Shown here one piece after another: positions 37,764 through 45,797 of a DNA stretch of 64,000 bases; positions within the stretch are counted from its first letter, which is position 1; each line of letters starts with the position of its first letter. Made by a program: the position numbers and the translations under genes. The stretch comes from Allobosea lupini (GTDB lineage Bacteria; Pseudomonadota; Alphaproteobacteria; Rhizobiales; Beijerinckiaceae), in NCBI RefSeq assembly GCF_900109525.1, contig NZ_FOAN01000004.1:310001-374000 (forward strand), written 5' to 3'. Below the pieces are notes generated by a model. The model did not search any database and was not told the origin of the DNA. It worked only from the letters and a program-made list of their open reading frames with translations.

Positions 37764-38665
37764 TGCTGCTGTTCCGAGTCAGAATTTTTACCAACTACGA
37801 CCTTACCTTGTGTGCGGTCTGATCGTTTAATATAGAGTCCGTGCGCTGGGATATTCGCATTCCATTGCGGTTTATTTATCTCGGCTACATGTATGTAGGG
37901 TAGCTCTGAGAGTATGCTAAATAGGTACGATTTCGATTTCTGAGAATCCCTTCCGGGAAACTGATCAACTGACAGAATTCCTGATTGTAGAGAAACCCAT
38001 GCCCATTCAATATGTTCAGGGCGAATCACATCATGGCCGCTTGAGCGATCAATGAGGATGCCGCCGTCATCGTGCCAGCTGGCACAAAATCGAGATCTGC
38101 CCTTTAGTGTCAAAAAATTCCCAGATGTAGACCGCATCTGATCCCGAATATCGACGAGAAACTCCTCGAATGTTGTCGGTATTCTATCGACGTGCTTCTC
38201 CCTATGCTCAGGAACAAAGCCTCTTGTGACTTGCTTGTCATGAACGTAAACTTGAATATCAAGTTTGCTAAGATACCGCTCCATAATAGGTTTCACTTCT
38301 AACCAGTCGAGATTTCCATTCCCACAACCAAGTGGAGGAAAGGAAATCGAAGAAATCCCCATATCTTTGTAAGATTCTACAAATGTATCAAGACCAGAGG
38401 TTATGTATTCAATTTTGGAAGGGTTTTTCCAAGTTGTTTTTGTAGGGAAATTTAAAATCCAATGGTCGTTATCTTTCCATAGATGTAGTTTCCCGACATC
38501 CAAAGTGCCGGATTTGCATATCTCTCTATATGCTAGAAACATTTTAGGGTAACGCTCACGGAACTGGAGCGCGATACCCTTTCCCATGACACCGACGGTA
38601 TTAACGGTGTTCACCAATGTTTGTGCTGGCGAGTCGAACAAATTCGTTCTCACATACGTCAGCAT
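37748..38665 (-). CDS. darG: DarG-like macrodomain antitoxin
   Basis: The 305-residue product opens with a macrodomain: LVNTVNTVGVMGKGIALQFRERYP (residues 18-40) and SFPPLGCGNGNLDWLEVKPIM mark the ADP-ribose site. In DarG this domain removes ADP-ribose from DNA, while the C-terminal half (here HVDRIPTTFEEFLVDIRDQM and beyond) binds the toxin. A GGGAG ribosome-binding site precedes the ATG at 38665. The antitoxin is the first cistron and darT the second, the reverse of the toxin-first order known in Mycobacterium tuberculosis. The AT-rich composition points to recent transfer. The pair is known in other bacteria as a phage-defence toxin-antitoxin system. Confidence 0.87.
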   Translation of the reverse strand: MLTYVRTNLFDSPAQTLVNTVNTVGVMGKGIALQFRERYPKMFLAYREICKSGTLDVGKLHLWKDNDHWILNFPTKTTWKNPSKIEYITSGLDTFVESYKDMGISSISFPPLGCGNGNLDWLEVKPIMERYLSKLDIQVYVHDKQVTRGFVPEHREKHVDRIPTTFEEFLVDIRDQMRSTSGNFLTLKGRSRFCASWHDDGGILIDRSSGHDVIRPEHIEWAWVSLQSGILSVDQFPGRDSQKSKSYLFSILSELPYIHVAEINKPQWNANIPAHGLYIKRSDRTQGKVVVGKNSDSEQQQCLSL

Positions 38666-39588
38666 GATTTCTCCCGATTCGAAACATTCTCAGCGCCGCA
38701 AAAAGGTAGCGCAGTCCGCGACGACAGACCATATGATTGCGACCTCTAAAGGGCTGCGGCGCGGAACGCGGCACACCAGAGATTCGACATTCTTCTATAA
38801 ATTGCATTCGTTGTGGGCATCTCAGTGGCAGCCGCGTATCTGGCGGCATGGATGGCATGCGACCAGAGACGAGCGTCGACGCCGACCTACGGATGTGGAT
38901 AATCGGGATAAGCCCAACCATAACGGTAGAGGCTATTCGGGGATAGGCCGCAAACTTATCCCCGCCCTCCGAACCTCCCGTATGATGCCGCGCATCCCAT
39001 CCCCGAGGGGCGGCCGACCGGAGGCATGTCGTTTGGCGGGGTGGGTGCGGCGCCTGCGGGCGAGGGTTGCGCCTCGCTCCCGGGAGGCTTCGGGAACCGA
39101 CCTGGAGGCACTACGACCTCTGCGCGAGGAGCTCGCTAGACCGCGCCGGCTCACGCCGGCGCGACAGAAGCGCGGCCCGGAGCTTTAAAATCGCCGCCAA
39201 GCGGAGCGCCACGGGGCGTGCGGATGGTGGCTCAATCCATCCGCGCCGCGTCCGTAGCTCACGGAAGCGGATACCAAACCAGCGCCTCGCGGCGCTCCGC
39301 TGCCCCTCATTTGCGACAACGCCCGCAGGCTGAGCCTGCGGGCGGGGAAAAGCTTGGGCGCGGGAAGCGCGGGGAACCCCGCTCCCATCCGGGAGAAGGA
39401 AGGGTCTGGTTTCCAACGCCTCCCAACGTCATGCTCGGCCTTGTGCCGAGCATCCGCGTCCTGCGGCGCTGACGGCATGCCTTCGCTGCGGGCGTCGTGG
39501 CTGACCGCTATCCTGCAAAGGCGTGGGATGGCCGGGCCATGACGGGAAGAGTGCCGTTACCGCCCGCGAAACCTGGCGCCGCGAGGCC
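38666..39588. other. Gene-free, hairpin-rich region next to the DarTG island
   Basis: No convincing gene is seen in these 923 bp, which return to high GC after about 38750. It carries a DnaA-box-like TGTGGATAA (38894-38902) with TCGGGATAA (38903-38911) and TTATCCCCG (38957-38965). Hairpins are GCGCCGGC-TCAC-GCCGGCGC (39143-39162), a 12-bp perfect palindrome CGCCCGCAGGCT-G-AGCCTGCGGGCG (39320-39344), and ATGCTCGGC-CTTGT-GCCGAGCAT (39431-39453). The last resembles one half of the repeats at 24470 and 61235. It could be a decayed gene, an integration scar or a non-coding RNA. Confidence 0.6.
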
Positions 39589-39858
39589 TCAGAAGCCCTG
39601 CGGAAGTGTGCCGCGGCCATAAAGCTCGCCCTGCCCGGCCCCGCTGCCGAGGCCGGAGCGGACATAGGCCGGGCCGCCCTCGCGCGCCGGCGGCAGGCCA
39701 AGCTGGAGATCGCCGCTATCCGGCGGCGGCGCGTTCCGCACCACCCGCGTGCGCATCACCGGAGCAGGCTCCGAGACGGGGATCGGCTCCTCGCGCGAGA
39801 CGCAGCCGCCAAGCAGGGTGACGAGGACGGCAGCCGCGCCCAAATGATAGCGGTTCAT
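39589..39858 (-). CDS. Small putative lipoprotein
   Basis: The 89-residue product has a lipoprotein signal: MNRYHLGAAAVLVTLLGGC with the lipid-accepting Cys at 19. The mature part is Pro/Arg-rich, then Gly-rich (SGLGSGAGQGELYGRGTLPQGF), with no recognisable domain. The start at 39858 gives a normal signal peptide. It lies 96 bp downstream of the ABC permease gene end and on the same strand, but with no obvious link. Confidence 0.68.
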   Translation of the reverse strand: MNRYHLGAAAVLVTLLGGCVSREEPIPVSEPAPVMRTRVVRNAPPPDSGDLQLGLPPAREGGPAYVRSGLGSGAGQGELYGRGTLPQGF

Positions 39859-39954
39859 GGTTTTTCCAATGCGGGAGGCGCGGGCGACCGCAGCCGAGTC
39901 AGTCCGGCGCAACCTGCATGACCCACGCAGTCCACGCAAGCGCCCAAACGAGCC

Positions 39955-40716
39955 CTAGCGGTGCGTCAGCCGCCGGTCGAAGCGCATCATCAGCGCATTG
40001 CAGGTCACCGCGAAGACGGTCAGCAGCAGGGCGATCGCCATGATCGTGTCGATCTGGCCGAGATTGATCGCGCTGGTCAGCAGGAAGCCGAGGCCGCGCT
40101 GCGAGGCGAACATCTCGCCGATCAGCACGCCGAGCAGTGTCAGCGAGAAGCCGAGCCGAACGCCCGAGATGATCTCGGGCAGGATCGCCGGCATGATCAC
40201 GGTGAAGGCGTTCTGCACGGGCGAGAGCCGCATCACCTGCGAGGTCCGGCGATAGACCGGCTTCATCTGGCGAATCGCATTCATCGAGAACAGCGTGATC
40301 GGAATCAGCCCATGCATCACGCCGAAGGCGATCTTGGCGGAGATGCCGAGGCCGAAGCAGAGCAGCACCAGCGGGTATAGGACGACCTTGGGGATCGAGT
40401 AGAGCGTCGTCAGGATCGGCTCGGCGACATTGCCGGCGAGCTTGCGCACCCCGAGCACGATGCCGAGCGCGATGCCGCCGAAGAGCGAGATCGCGAAGGC
40501 GGCGACGAAGGCCCGCATGGTCTCGGAGATGTTGAGCCAGAACTCGCCGGTCACGAGCAGGGACGCGAGCTTCGCGACCGTCGCCGCCGGCGAGGCCAGC
40601 GAGGAGGCGCCGACCAGGAGATGCAGGCCCTGCCAGAGGACGAGGAGAGCGAGGAGGACGACGAGCGTCCCGGCGGAGCGTGGCATGAGAGCAGTTGCAA
40701 GGCTTGGCATCGGCAT
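39955..40716 (-). CDS. ABC transporter permease, NitT/TauT (SsuC-like) family
   Basis: The 253-residue product has about six membrane helices and the EAA loop of binding-protein-dependent permeases (EPILTTLYSIPKVVLYPLVLLCFGLG, and the cytoplasmic loop VMPAILPEIISGVRLGFSLTLLGVLIGEM). The start codon overlaps the stop of the preceding permease gene (TGATG), so translation is coupled. It is the last gene of the four-gene transporter operon: binding protein, ATPase, permease 1, permease 2. It would act in the inner membrane. Confidence 0.92.
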   Translation of the reverse strand: MPMPSLATALMPRSAGTLVVLLALLVLWQGLHLLVGASSLASPAATVAKLASLLVTGEFWLNISETMRAFVAAFAISLFGGIALGIVLGVRKLAGNVAEPILTTLYSIPKVVLYPLVLLCFGLGISAKIAFGVMHGLIPITLFSMNAIRQMKPVYRRTSQVMRLSPVQNAFTVIMPAILPEIISGVRLGFSLTLLGVLIGEMFASQRGLGFLLTSAINLGQIDTIMAIALLLTVFAVTCNALMMRFDRRLTHR

Positions 40717-41462
40717 CACCTCTGCCTGCGCGCCTGGAGGCGCCGGTCGATCACATTGAGGAAGGTGTTGACCACGGTGACGACGATGAGGACGAGCAGC
40801 ATCAGCGCGTACATGTGCCCGTTCTCGAACAGGTTGTAGGCATAGGCGATGGCATAGCCCACACCGGCGCCCGACAGGATGAACTCCGAGGCGATCACGC
40901 CGATGAAGGAATAGGCGACCGAGAGCTTCACCCCGGTGAAGAGATAGGGCGTCGCAGCCGGCAATTCGATCAGGAGCGCGGTCTTGATCCGCGACATCCG
41001 GTAGATCTGGCCGGTCTTGCGCAGCACGCGCGGGATGCGGTCGAGCCCGTTCAGGGTCGCAGTCACCATCGAGACGATGGCTAGCAGCACTGCGATCGCG
41101 ATGATCGAGGCCGAGCCGACGCCGAACAGGGTGATGAAGATCGGATAGAAGACGAAGGTCGGGACGGCGTAATAGCTCGCCAGCAGCGGCTCGATCGCAT
41201 TGCGCAGGCCCGGCAGCGAATAGATCACCACGCCGGCGGCGAAGCCGAGCAGAACCGAGAGCACGGTCGAGATCGCGATATTGGTGAAGGTGATGCGGAT
41301 ATCGGCCGAGAACTGCCCGGAGGCGAGGATCCTGCCGAGCTCGACCACCATGTCGGATGGGGCGATCATCACCATGCGCGGGATGATGCCGATGCGGCAG
41401 AGCGCCTCGACCAGCAGGATCATCGCGGTGACGACCGCAACGCGCAGCCATTTCTCGGACAT
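40716..41462 (-). CDS. ABC transporter permease, NitT/TauT (SsuC-like) family
   Basis: The 248-residue product is the other permease of the operon. About six membrane helices are visible, and the EAA-loop region reads EPLLASYYAVPTFVFYPIFITLFGVG and LLIELPAATPYLFTGVKLSVAYSFIGVIASEFIL. It is only distantly similar to its neighbour, so the two probably form a heterodimeric channel. It begins 3 bp after the ATPase gene ends and overlaps the next permease by one base. Confidence 0.92.
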   Translation of the reverse strand: MSEKWLRVAVVTAMILLVEALCRIGIIPRMVMIAPSDMVVELGRILASGQFSADIRITFTNIAISTVLSVLLGFAAGVVIYSLPGLRNAIEPLLASYYAVPTFVFYPIFITLFGVGSASIIAIAVLLAIVSMVTATLNGLDRIPRVLRKTGQIYRMSRIKTALLIELPAATPYLFTGVKLSVAYSFIGVIASEFILSGAGVGYAIAYAYNLFENGHMYALMLLVLIVVTVVNTFLNVIDRRLQARRQR

Positions 41463-41465
41463 GGC

Positions 41466-42308
41466 TCAGGCCTTCCCGGCCGACATGATCTTCAAGGCCT
41501 CGATCCGGAGCTTTTCCCAGAGGCGGGCGGTGATGTCGCCGAAATGCGGGGTCGAGACGACGCGGCTGTCGCGGTCCCGCTCCCAGCCAGTCTCGACGAA
41601 ATCGATGAAGGTGCCGGGCCTGGTCGACATCACCCCAACGCGGTCCGACAGCATCGCCGCTTCGTCGAGCGCGTGGGTGATGAGCAGCACGGTGGCGGAG
41701 GTCTCGCGCCAGAGCCGCAGCAATTCGTCGCCCATCAGCAGGCGGGTCTGCTGATCGAGCGCGCCGAAGGGCTCGTCGAGCAGGATCAGGCGCGGTTGCA
41801 GCACTAAGGTGCGGGCGATGCAGACACGCTGGCGCATGCCTCCGGAGAGCTGCGCCGGATAGGAGGCGGCAAAGTCCTTCAGCCCCATGAAGCCGACGGC
41901 GTAGTCGACGCGGCGGTTGATCTCGGCCGGATCGACGCCGGCCCGGCGCAGGCCGAAGGCGACATTGTCGCGGACATTGAGCCAGGGGAAGGAGGCGTCC
42001 TCCTGGAAGACGACGCCGACGCCGTCGGGCACGCCCTGGATGGGCTTGCCTTCGAACTCGGCCGTGCCGGCTTGCGGGGCGCTGAGGCCGGCGAGGATGT
42101 CGAGCAGGGTCGACTTGCCGCAGCCGGACGGGCCGACCACCGAGAAGAACTCGCCCTTGGCCAGATCGAGATCGACCGGGCCGAGCGCATGCAGGGTCGA
42201 TTTCGGGAGATCGAAGACGCGGGTGACGCCGCGCAGCCTGGCATGGGCCGGGGCGGCGGCAGCATGGGGCGCGAGCGGCACGACCTTGGCCCCCGATGCC
42301 GCGCTCAT
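41466..42308 (-). CDS. ABC transporter ATP-binding protein, NitT/TauT (SsuB-like) family
   Basis: The 280-residue product has Walker A GPSGCGKST, signature LSGGMRQRVCIARTL, Walker B LILLDEPFGALDQQTR and the switch His in LLITHALDEA. The length and the sequence of the D-loop fit the nitrate/sulfonate/taurine type. About 30 N-terminal residues (Ala/Pro-rich) precede the ATPase core. The ATG at 42308 overlaps the stop of the binding-protein gene by 4 bp (ATGA). Confidence 0.95.
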   Translation of the reverse strand: MSAASGAKVVPLAPHAAAAPAHARLRGVTRVFDLPKSTLHALGPVDLDLAKGEFFSVVGPSGCGKSTLLDILAGLSAPQAGTAEFEGKPIQGVPDGVGVVFQEDASFPWLNVRDNVAFGLRRAGVDPAEINRRVDYAVGFMGLKDFAASYPAQLSGGMRQRVCIARTLVLQPRLILLDEPFGALDQQTRLLMGDELLRLWRETSATVLLITHALDEAAMLSDRVGVMSTRPGTFIDFVETGWERDRDSRVVSTPHFGDITARLWEKLRIEALKIMSAGKA

Positions 42309-43294
42309 TGCTTCGCCTGGAGGTCGGCGGGCAGATACGATTTGTCGAGCACGGTCGCCCAGTCGACGTCGCTCTTGACCTCGCCGATCAGCTTCAGGCC
42401 CTCGACCATGCGGTTGAGCTCCTCGACGTTGAACTCGCCCTCGCTCCACATCTTCGGCGGGATCATGTTGTCGACGGCTTCCTTGGCGATCGGCGCGTCG
42501 AGCTTGTAGAGCTTCTCGATGATCTTGGCGGTTTCGGCCGGGTCCTTGTAGATCGCCTGCACGCCGGCGCGGCGGCCGGCGATGATCGCCTTGAGCTTCT
42601 CCGGGTTTTCCTGCGCGTATTTGCGCGTGGTGATGCCGACCGAGGTGGTCATCGGCTTCAGGACGTCGCCGGCCTTGTAGAGCGTGCGGTACTTGTCCTT
42701 GCGGATGATCGAGAGCGGCTCGATCAGCACCGAGCCGACGACGGCGTTCTGCTCGAGCATGGTCAGCGCCGGGACATAGCCGCCGGCAGCGACGCGCTGG
42801 ACTTTGCTCTGGTCGACGCCCTTCTCGCGCAGCACCATCAGGAGGAGCATCTCGGAGACGGATTTCGGCGAGGTGATCGCGACCTTCTTGCCCGCGAGGT
42901 CCTCGACGCCCTTGAGCTCGGAGTTCGGCATCACGACCATCGAGGCCTCGGCAACGCTGCGCGTGCCGGTGTTGACGATGATCAGGTCGAGCCCCTGCGC
43001 CTTGGCGGCAAGCGCGGCGGAGACGGCGACCTCACCATAGGGAGTCGCGCTGGCAAGGATGTTGCGCACGGTGGTGCCGCCGCCGCCCGAGCCGATGATG
43101 CCGGTGATGTCGATGCCGGCCTGCTTGAACAGGCCCTTCTCCATCGCCACCGCATAAGGCCCGCCATAGAGGCTCGCACCCCATTGGGTGACCGAGATCT
43201 CCTCGGCGCGTGCCGGCGCCTGCAGGGAGAGCACGGCCGCAGCGGCGACGGCCGCGAGACGATTGAACGGAGTCAGGCCAAGCCAAGCGGTCAT
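42305..43294 (-). CDS. ABC transporter substrate-binding protein, NMT1/THI5-like
   Basis: The 329-residue product has a Sec signal peptide ending near ARAEE (residues about 28-32) and an NMT1/SsuA-like fold (GGPYAVAMEKGLFKQAGIDITGIIGSGGGGTTVRNILA, DLAGKKVAITSPKSVSEML, GKKVAI). It should capture a small organic solute in the periplasm. The binding pocket cannot be read from sequence. It is the first gene of its operon, and GGGAGAG precedes the ATG. An operator-like palindrome shared with nicA lies 71 bp upstream, linking it to the nicotinate-type genes. Confidence 0.92.
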   Translation of the reverse strand: MTAWLGLTPFNRLAAVAAAAVLSLQAPARAEEISVTQWGASLYGGPYAVAMEKGLFKQAGIDITGIIGSGGGGTTVRNILASATPYGEVAVSAALAAKAQGLDLIIVNTGTRSVAEASMVVMPNSELKGVEDLAGKKVAITSPKSVSEMLLLMVLREKGVDQSKVQRVAAGGYVPALTMLEQNAVVGSVLIEPLSIIRKDKYRTLYKAGDVLKPMTTSVGITTRKYAQENPEKLKAIIAGRRAGVQAIYKDPAETAKIIEKLYKLDAPIAKEAVDNMIPPKMWSEGEFNVEELNRMVEGLKLIGEVKSDVDWATVLDKSYLPADLQAKQ

Positions 43295-43365
43295 GTCACT
43301 CTCCCATTATGGCTGGCCGCCGATCGTTATCGTTGCAGCAGCCGGACATTCACATCCAAATTTCA

Positions 43366-43377
43366 TTTGTATGCAAA
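43366..43377. promoter_or_regulatory. Operator palindrome TTTGTATGCAAA (site 3 of 4)
   Basis: Located 71 bp upstream of the binding-protein start. The context CATTTGTATGCAAACAACGATCTC aligns with sites 1 and 2, including the right-hand flank GATCTC. Confidence 0.72.
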
Positions 43378-43662
43378 CAACGATCTCAACGGATTTCAAG
43401 CTTGTCAAGCGATTTGAGATCGACCATTTGCAAACTGCCGACGGCAGCCGGGAGCGAGACTATCGCGCCCGATCTCGTTCGCAACCGCGAAGTGAAATGG
43501 CACTCGAGCGCTGCCGCGCCGCGCAGATTCGCCGAGAAATGAAAGAGTTGGATAGACCACAGGTTCTATCGCGGCTCGGCATCGCGCACAGGCCAAGCCG
43601 CTCCAGACTCGCGGATCGGCGGCAGTTCGATCACTGCTGCGGGAAACGGCAGGCTCGCCTCA

Positions 43663-43674
43663 TTTGTATGCAAA
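43663..43674. promoter_or_regulatory. Operator palindrome TTTGTATGCAAA (site 4 of 4)
   Basis: Same 12 bp as site 3, with context CATTTGTATGCAAATGATCTG. It lies 161 bp upstream of the glycosyltransferase start at 43836 and 297 bp from site 3, so it may be an auxiliary site for the transporter operon. Confidence 0.65.
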
Positions 43675-43835
43675 TGATCTGAGGTGGCTATTTCGTCCCG
43701 CCCCGGCGCTGACGGCGCCGCCTTGTCGAAGGGGACAATACGCCGGCCTCTCCCGCCCGACTCGACTCCGACCTATCGTTAAGCAACCATAAGTTGCTGC
43801 CGGCTGCGGGAGCGCTCAACTGCGACCCCTGGGGG

Positions 43836-45797
43836 ATGGGGATGGAAGCCTTAGCTTGGCCGCGCGCCGACGCTAGCGCGGTGCGTATGCTCGGCCTGCC
43901 TGCCGAGATCGCCTTCCTCGCCGATCATGGCGTGCCGCCCGCAGAATTGCGGGAGGCCGCCCGGCTCGCGGAGCGGATCGGCGTGTCACCGAGCCGTCAG
44001 GTCATCGCCTCCGGCCTTGTCGAGGAAGAGGAGTTCTACCGGGCGCTGGCTGCCGAGCTCGACCTGCGCTTCCAGCCGCACGCGCCGCCCTTGCAGCGGG
44101 GCGGCGACGTCGCGGCTATCCTGCGCGAGGGCCTGGCCGCCACGCGTGTCCGCCCGGAAAGCCCCCTGCGCTTCGCGGCCGCGCCCCCACCGGGCCCGGC
44201 CTTGCGACGCTTCTTGTCGGCCGGGGCCCGGGCTCGCGAGGATATCGTCGTGCTGCCCCCCGCGGCGCTGGCAGCCGAGCTGCGGCGGACGAACGCCGGA
44301 CCCATCACGCGCGCGGCGGCCTGGCTGGACGAGGCCGGGCTAAGGCGGTTCAGCGCACGCACCGGAAGCAGCTGGCTGCAGAAAGGCCTTGCTTGCCTTA
44401 TGGTCGGGCTTCTGTCCTGGTTCGGCACGCTGGCGCCTCTCGCGACCTTGACCGGCCTCGGCCTCATGCTCGGCCCCTTGTTCTTCGGCGCCGTGATCCT
44501 GCGCTTCGCGGCCCTGGCCGAGAAGCCGGCGGCCGATCTGTGGCGCGACCATCGCTGGCAGATCGATGACAGCCGCCTGCCGGTCTATACCGTCGCCGTG
44601 CCCATCTTCGGTGAGGAGGCGGTTCTCGACCAGCTCATCCAGGCGCTCGCGGCGCTCGACTACCCCGCCACCAAGCTGGACATCCACATCCTAGTCGAGG
44701 AGATCGACTGGAACCTGCGGCGCGCACTCGCAACCCGCACGCTGCCGGCCTTCATGCAGGTCACGATCGTGCCGCGCGGCCAGCCGCAGACCAAGCCGCG
44801 CGCCCTCAACATCGCCCTGGCCGAAGCGCGCGGCGAGTTGTTCGCCATCTTCGACGCCGAGGACATTCCCGACCCGCGGCAGCTGCGCCTGGCCGCCGCG
44901 CGCTTCCTGCGCTCCGATGACGACCTCGTCTGCCTGCAGGCCCATCTGGTTATCGACAATCCCGAAGACAGTTGGCTCAGCGGCTGCTTCGCCCTGGAAT
45001 ATGCCGGGCTCTTCGACGTGCTGAATCCCGGCCTGCTCGCCGCCGGACTGCCGATCATGCTCGGCGGCACATCGAACCATTTCCGCACGCAGGCACTGCG
45101 GCGCGTCGGAGGCTGGGACCCCTGGAATGTGACGGAAGACGCGGATATCGGCTTCCGGCTCGTGCGCTCGGGCGGCTACATGGCCGACCTGCCCAGCCAT
45201 ACGCTGGAAGAGGCGCCGCGCGATCTCCGGGCCTGGCTGAAACAGCGCCGGCGCTGGCTGAAGGGCTATCTGCAGACGCTGATCAGCCATATGCAGCGGC
45301 CAGACCGGTTGGTTCGCGAAGCCGGGGTCGGCGCGACCCTGACGTTCCTGGTGCTGACGCTGGGTACCCTGCTGGGAACGCTGCTCCTGCCGTTCCTCGT
45401 CGTGATGACAGGGGCCGCAATACTGCGCGGTTCGCTGCTGTCGCCGAGCACGCCTTTGGAAATGTGCTTTTCGGCGCTATCGCTCGGCCTTGCCGGCTGC
45501 GGCCTCCTGACGATGTTCCTGGTCCCAGCACTCGGCGCCAAGCGGCGCGGCGCTCCCGATCTATGGCGCCGCCTCTGGCTTCTCCCGCTCTACCATCTCG
45601 TGACCTCGCTCGCCGGCTGGCTGGCGCTCTACGACTATGTCGACGACCGCTTCGGCTGGCACAAGACGGCGCATGGGCTGGCGCGCTCGTCCCGCTATCG
45701 TGGCCCCACGTCCAGCGGCCGAGCAGCCAGGCCTGGCGAACTCACAGATGCCGCAGCCACTCCTGCGCCGCCTCTGCCGGCGGGCGCTCGATATTGA
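43836..45797 (+). CDS. Membrane glycosyltransferase (GT2) with N-terminal type II secretion-like domain
   Basis: The 653-residue product (start at ATG 43836; 43842 or an upstream TTG is also possible) begins with about 150 residues resembling the MshEN/T2SSE N-terminal domain (VPPAELREAARLAERIGVSPSRQVI...GLVEEEEFYRALAAELDLRF). Two membrane helices follow (residues about 190-230). The cellulose-synthase-like GT2 domain has VAVPIFGEEAVLDQLIQAL, LFAIFDAEDIPDP, TEDADIGFRL and the QRRRW motif, followed by more helices. It probably makes or exports a polysaccharide. Its last 56 bp overlap the 3' end of the convergent sco gene. Confidence 0.88.
   Translation: MGMEALAWPRADASAVRMLGLPAEIAFLADHGVPPAELREAARLAERIGVSPSRQVIASGLVEEEEFYRALAAELDLRFQPHAPPLQRGGDVAAILREGLAATRVRPESPLRFAAAPPPGPALRRFLSAGARAREDIVVLPPAALAAELRRTNAGPITRAAAWLDEAGLRRFSARTGSSWLQKGLACLMVGLLSWFGTLAPLATLTGLGLMLGPLFFGAVILRFAALAEKPAADLWRDHRWQIDDSRLPVYTVAVPIFGEEAVLDQLIQALAALDYPATKLDIHILVEEIDWNLRRALATRTLPAFMQVTIVPRGQPQTKPRALNIALAEARGELFAIFDAEDIPDPRQLRLAAARFLRSDDDLVCLQAHLVIDNPEDSWLSGCFALEYAGLFDVLNPGLLAAGLPIMLGGTSNHFRTQALRRVGGWDPWNVTEDADIGFRLVRSGGYMADLPSHTLEEAPRDLRAWLKQRRRWLKGYLQTLISHMQRPDRLVREAGVGATLTFLVLTLGTLLGTLLLPFLVVMTGAAILRGSLLSPSTPLEMCFSALSLGLAGCGLLTMFLVPALGAKRRGAPDLWRRLWLLPLYHLVTSLAGWLALYDYVDDRFGWHKTAHGLARSSRYRGPTSSGRAARPGELTDAAATPAPPLPAGARY

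Larger units (their letters stand above)
43295..43835. other. Gene-free region holding two copies of the shared palindrome
   Basis: No convincing gene is seen in these 541 bp. Operator-like sites 3 and 4 lie at 43366 and 43663, 297 bp apart, on a moderately AT-rich background. A related half-like sequence CATTTGCAAAC occurs near 43425. Two sites spaced this far apart could allow looping, or one may be left over from a lost gene. Confidence 0.55.

Noticed and set aside
38894..38965. A chromosomal replication origin, suggested by DnaA-box-like sequences.
   Set aside because: Only three weakly clustered sites are present and no dnaA, parAB, hemE, repABC or gidA genes are nearby; at most a plasmid or phage remnant.
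38586..39188. A 200-codon plus-strand open frame after darG.
   Set aside because: It begins inside darG on the opposite strand and crosses the change from AT-rich to GC-rich DNA with no domain or ribosome-binding site.
43188..43682. A 164-codon plus-strand open frame across the transporter promoter.
   Set aside because: It overlaps the binding-protein gene start and both operator palindromes; no family resemblance and no ribosome-binding site.
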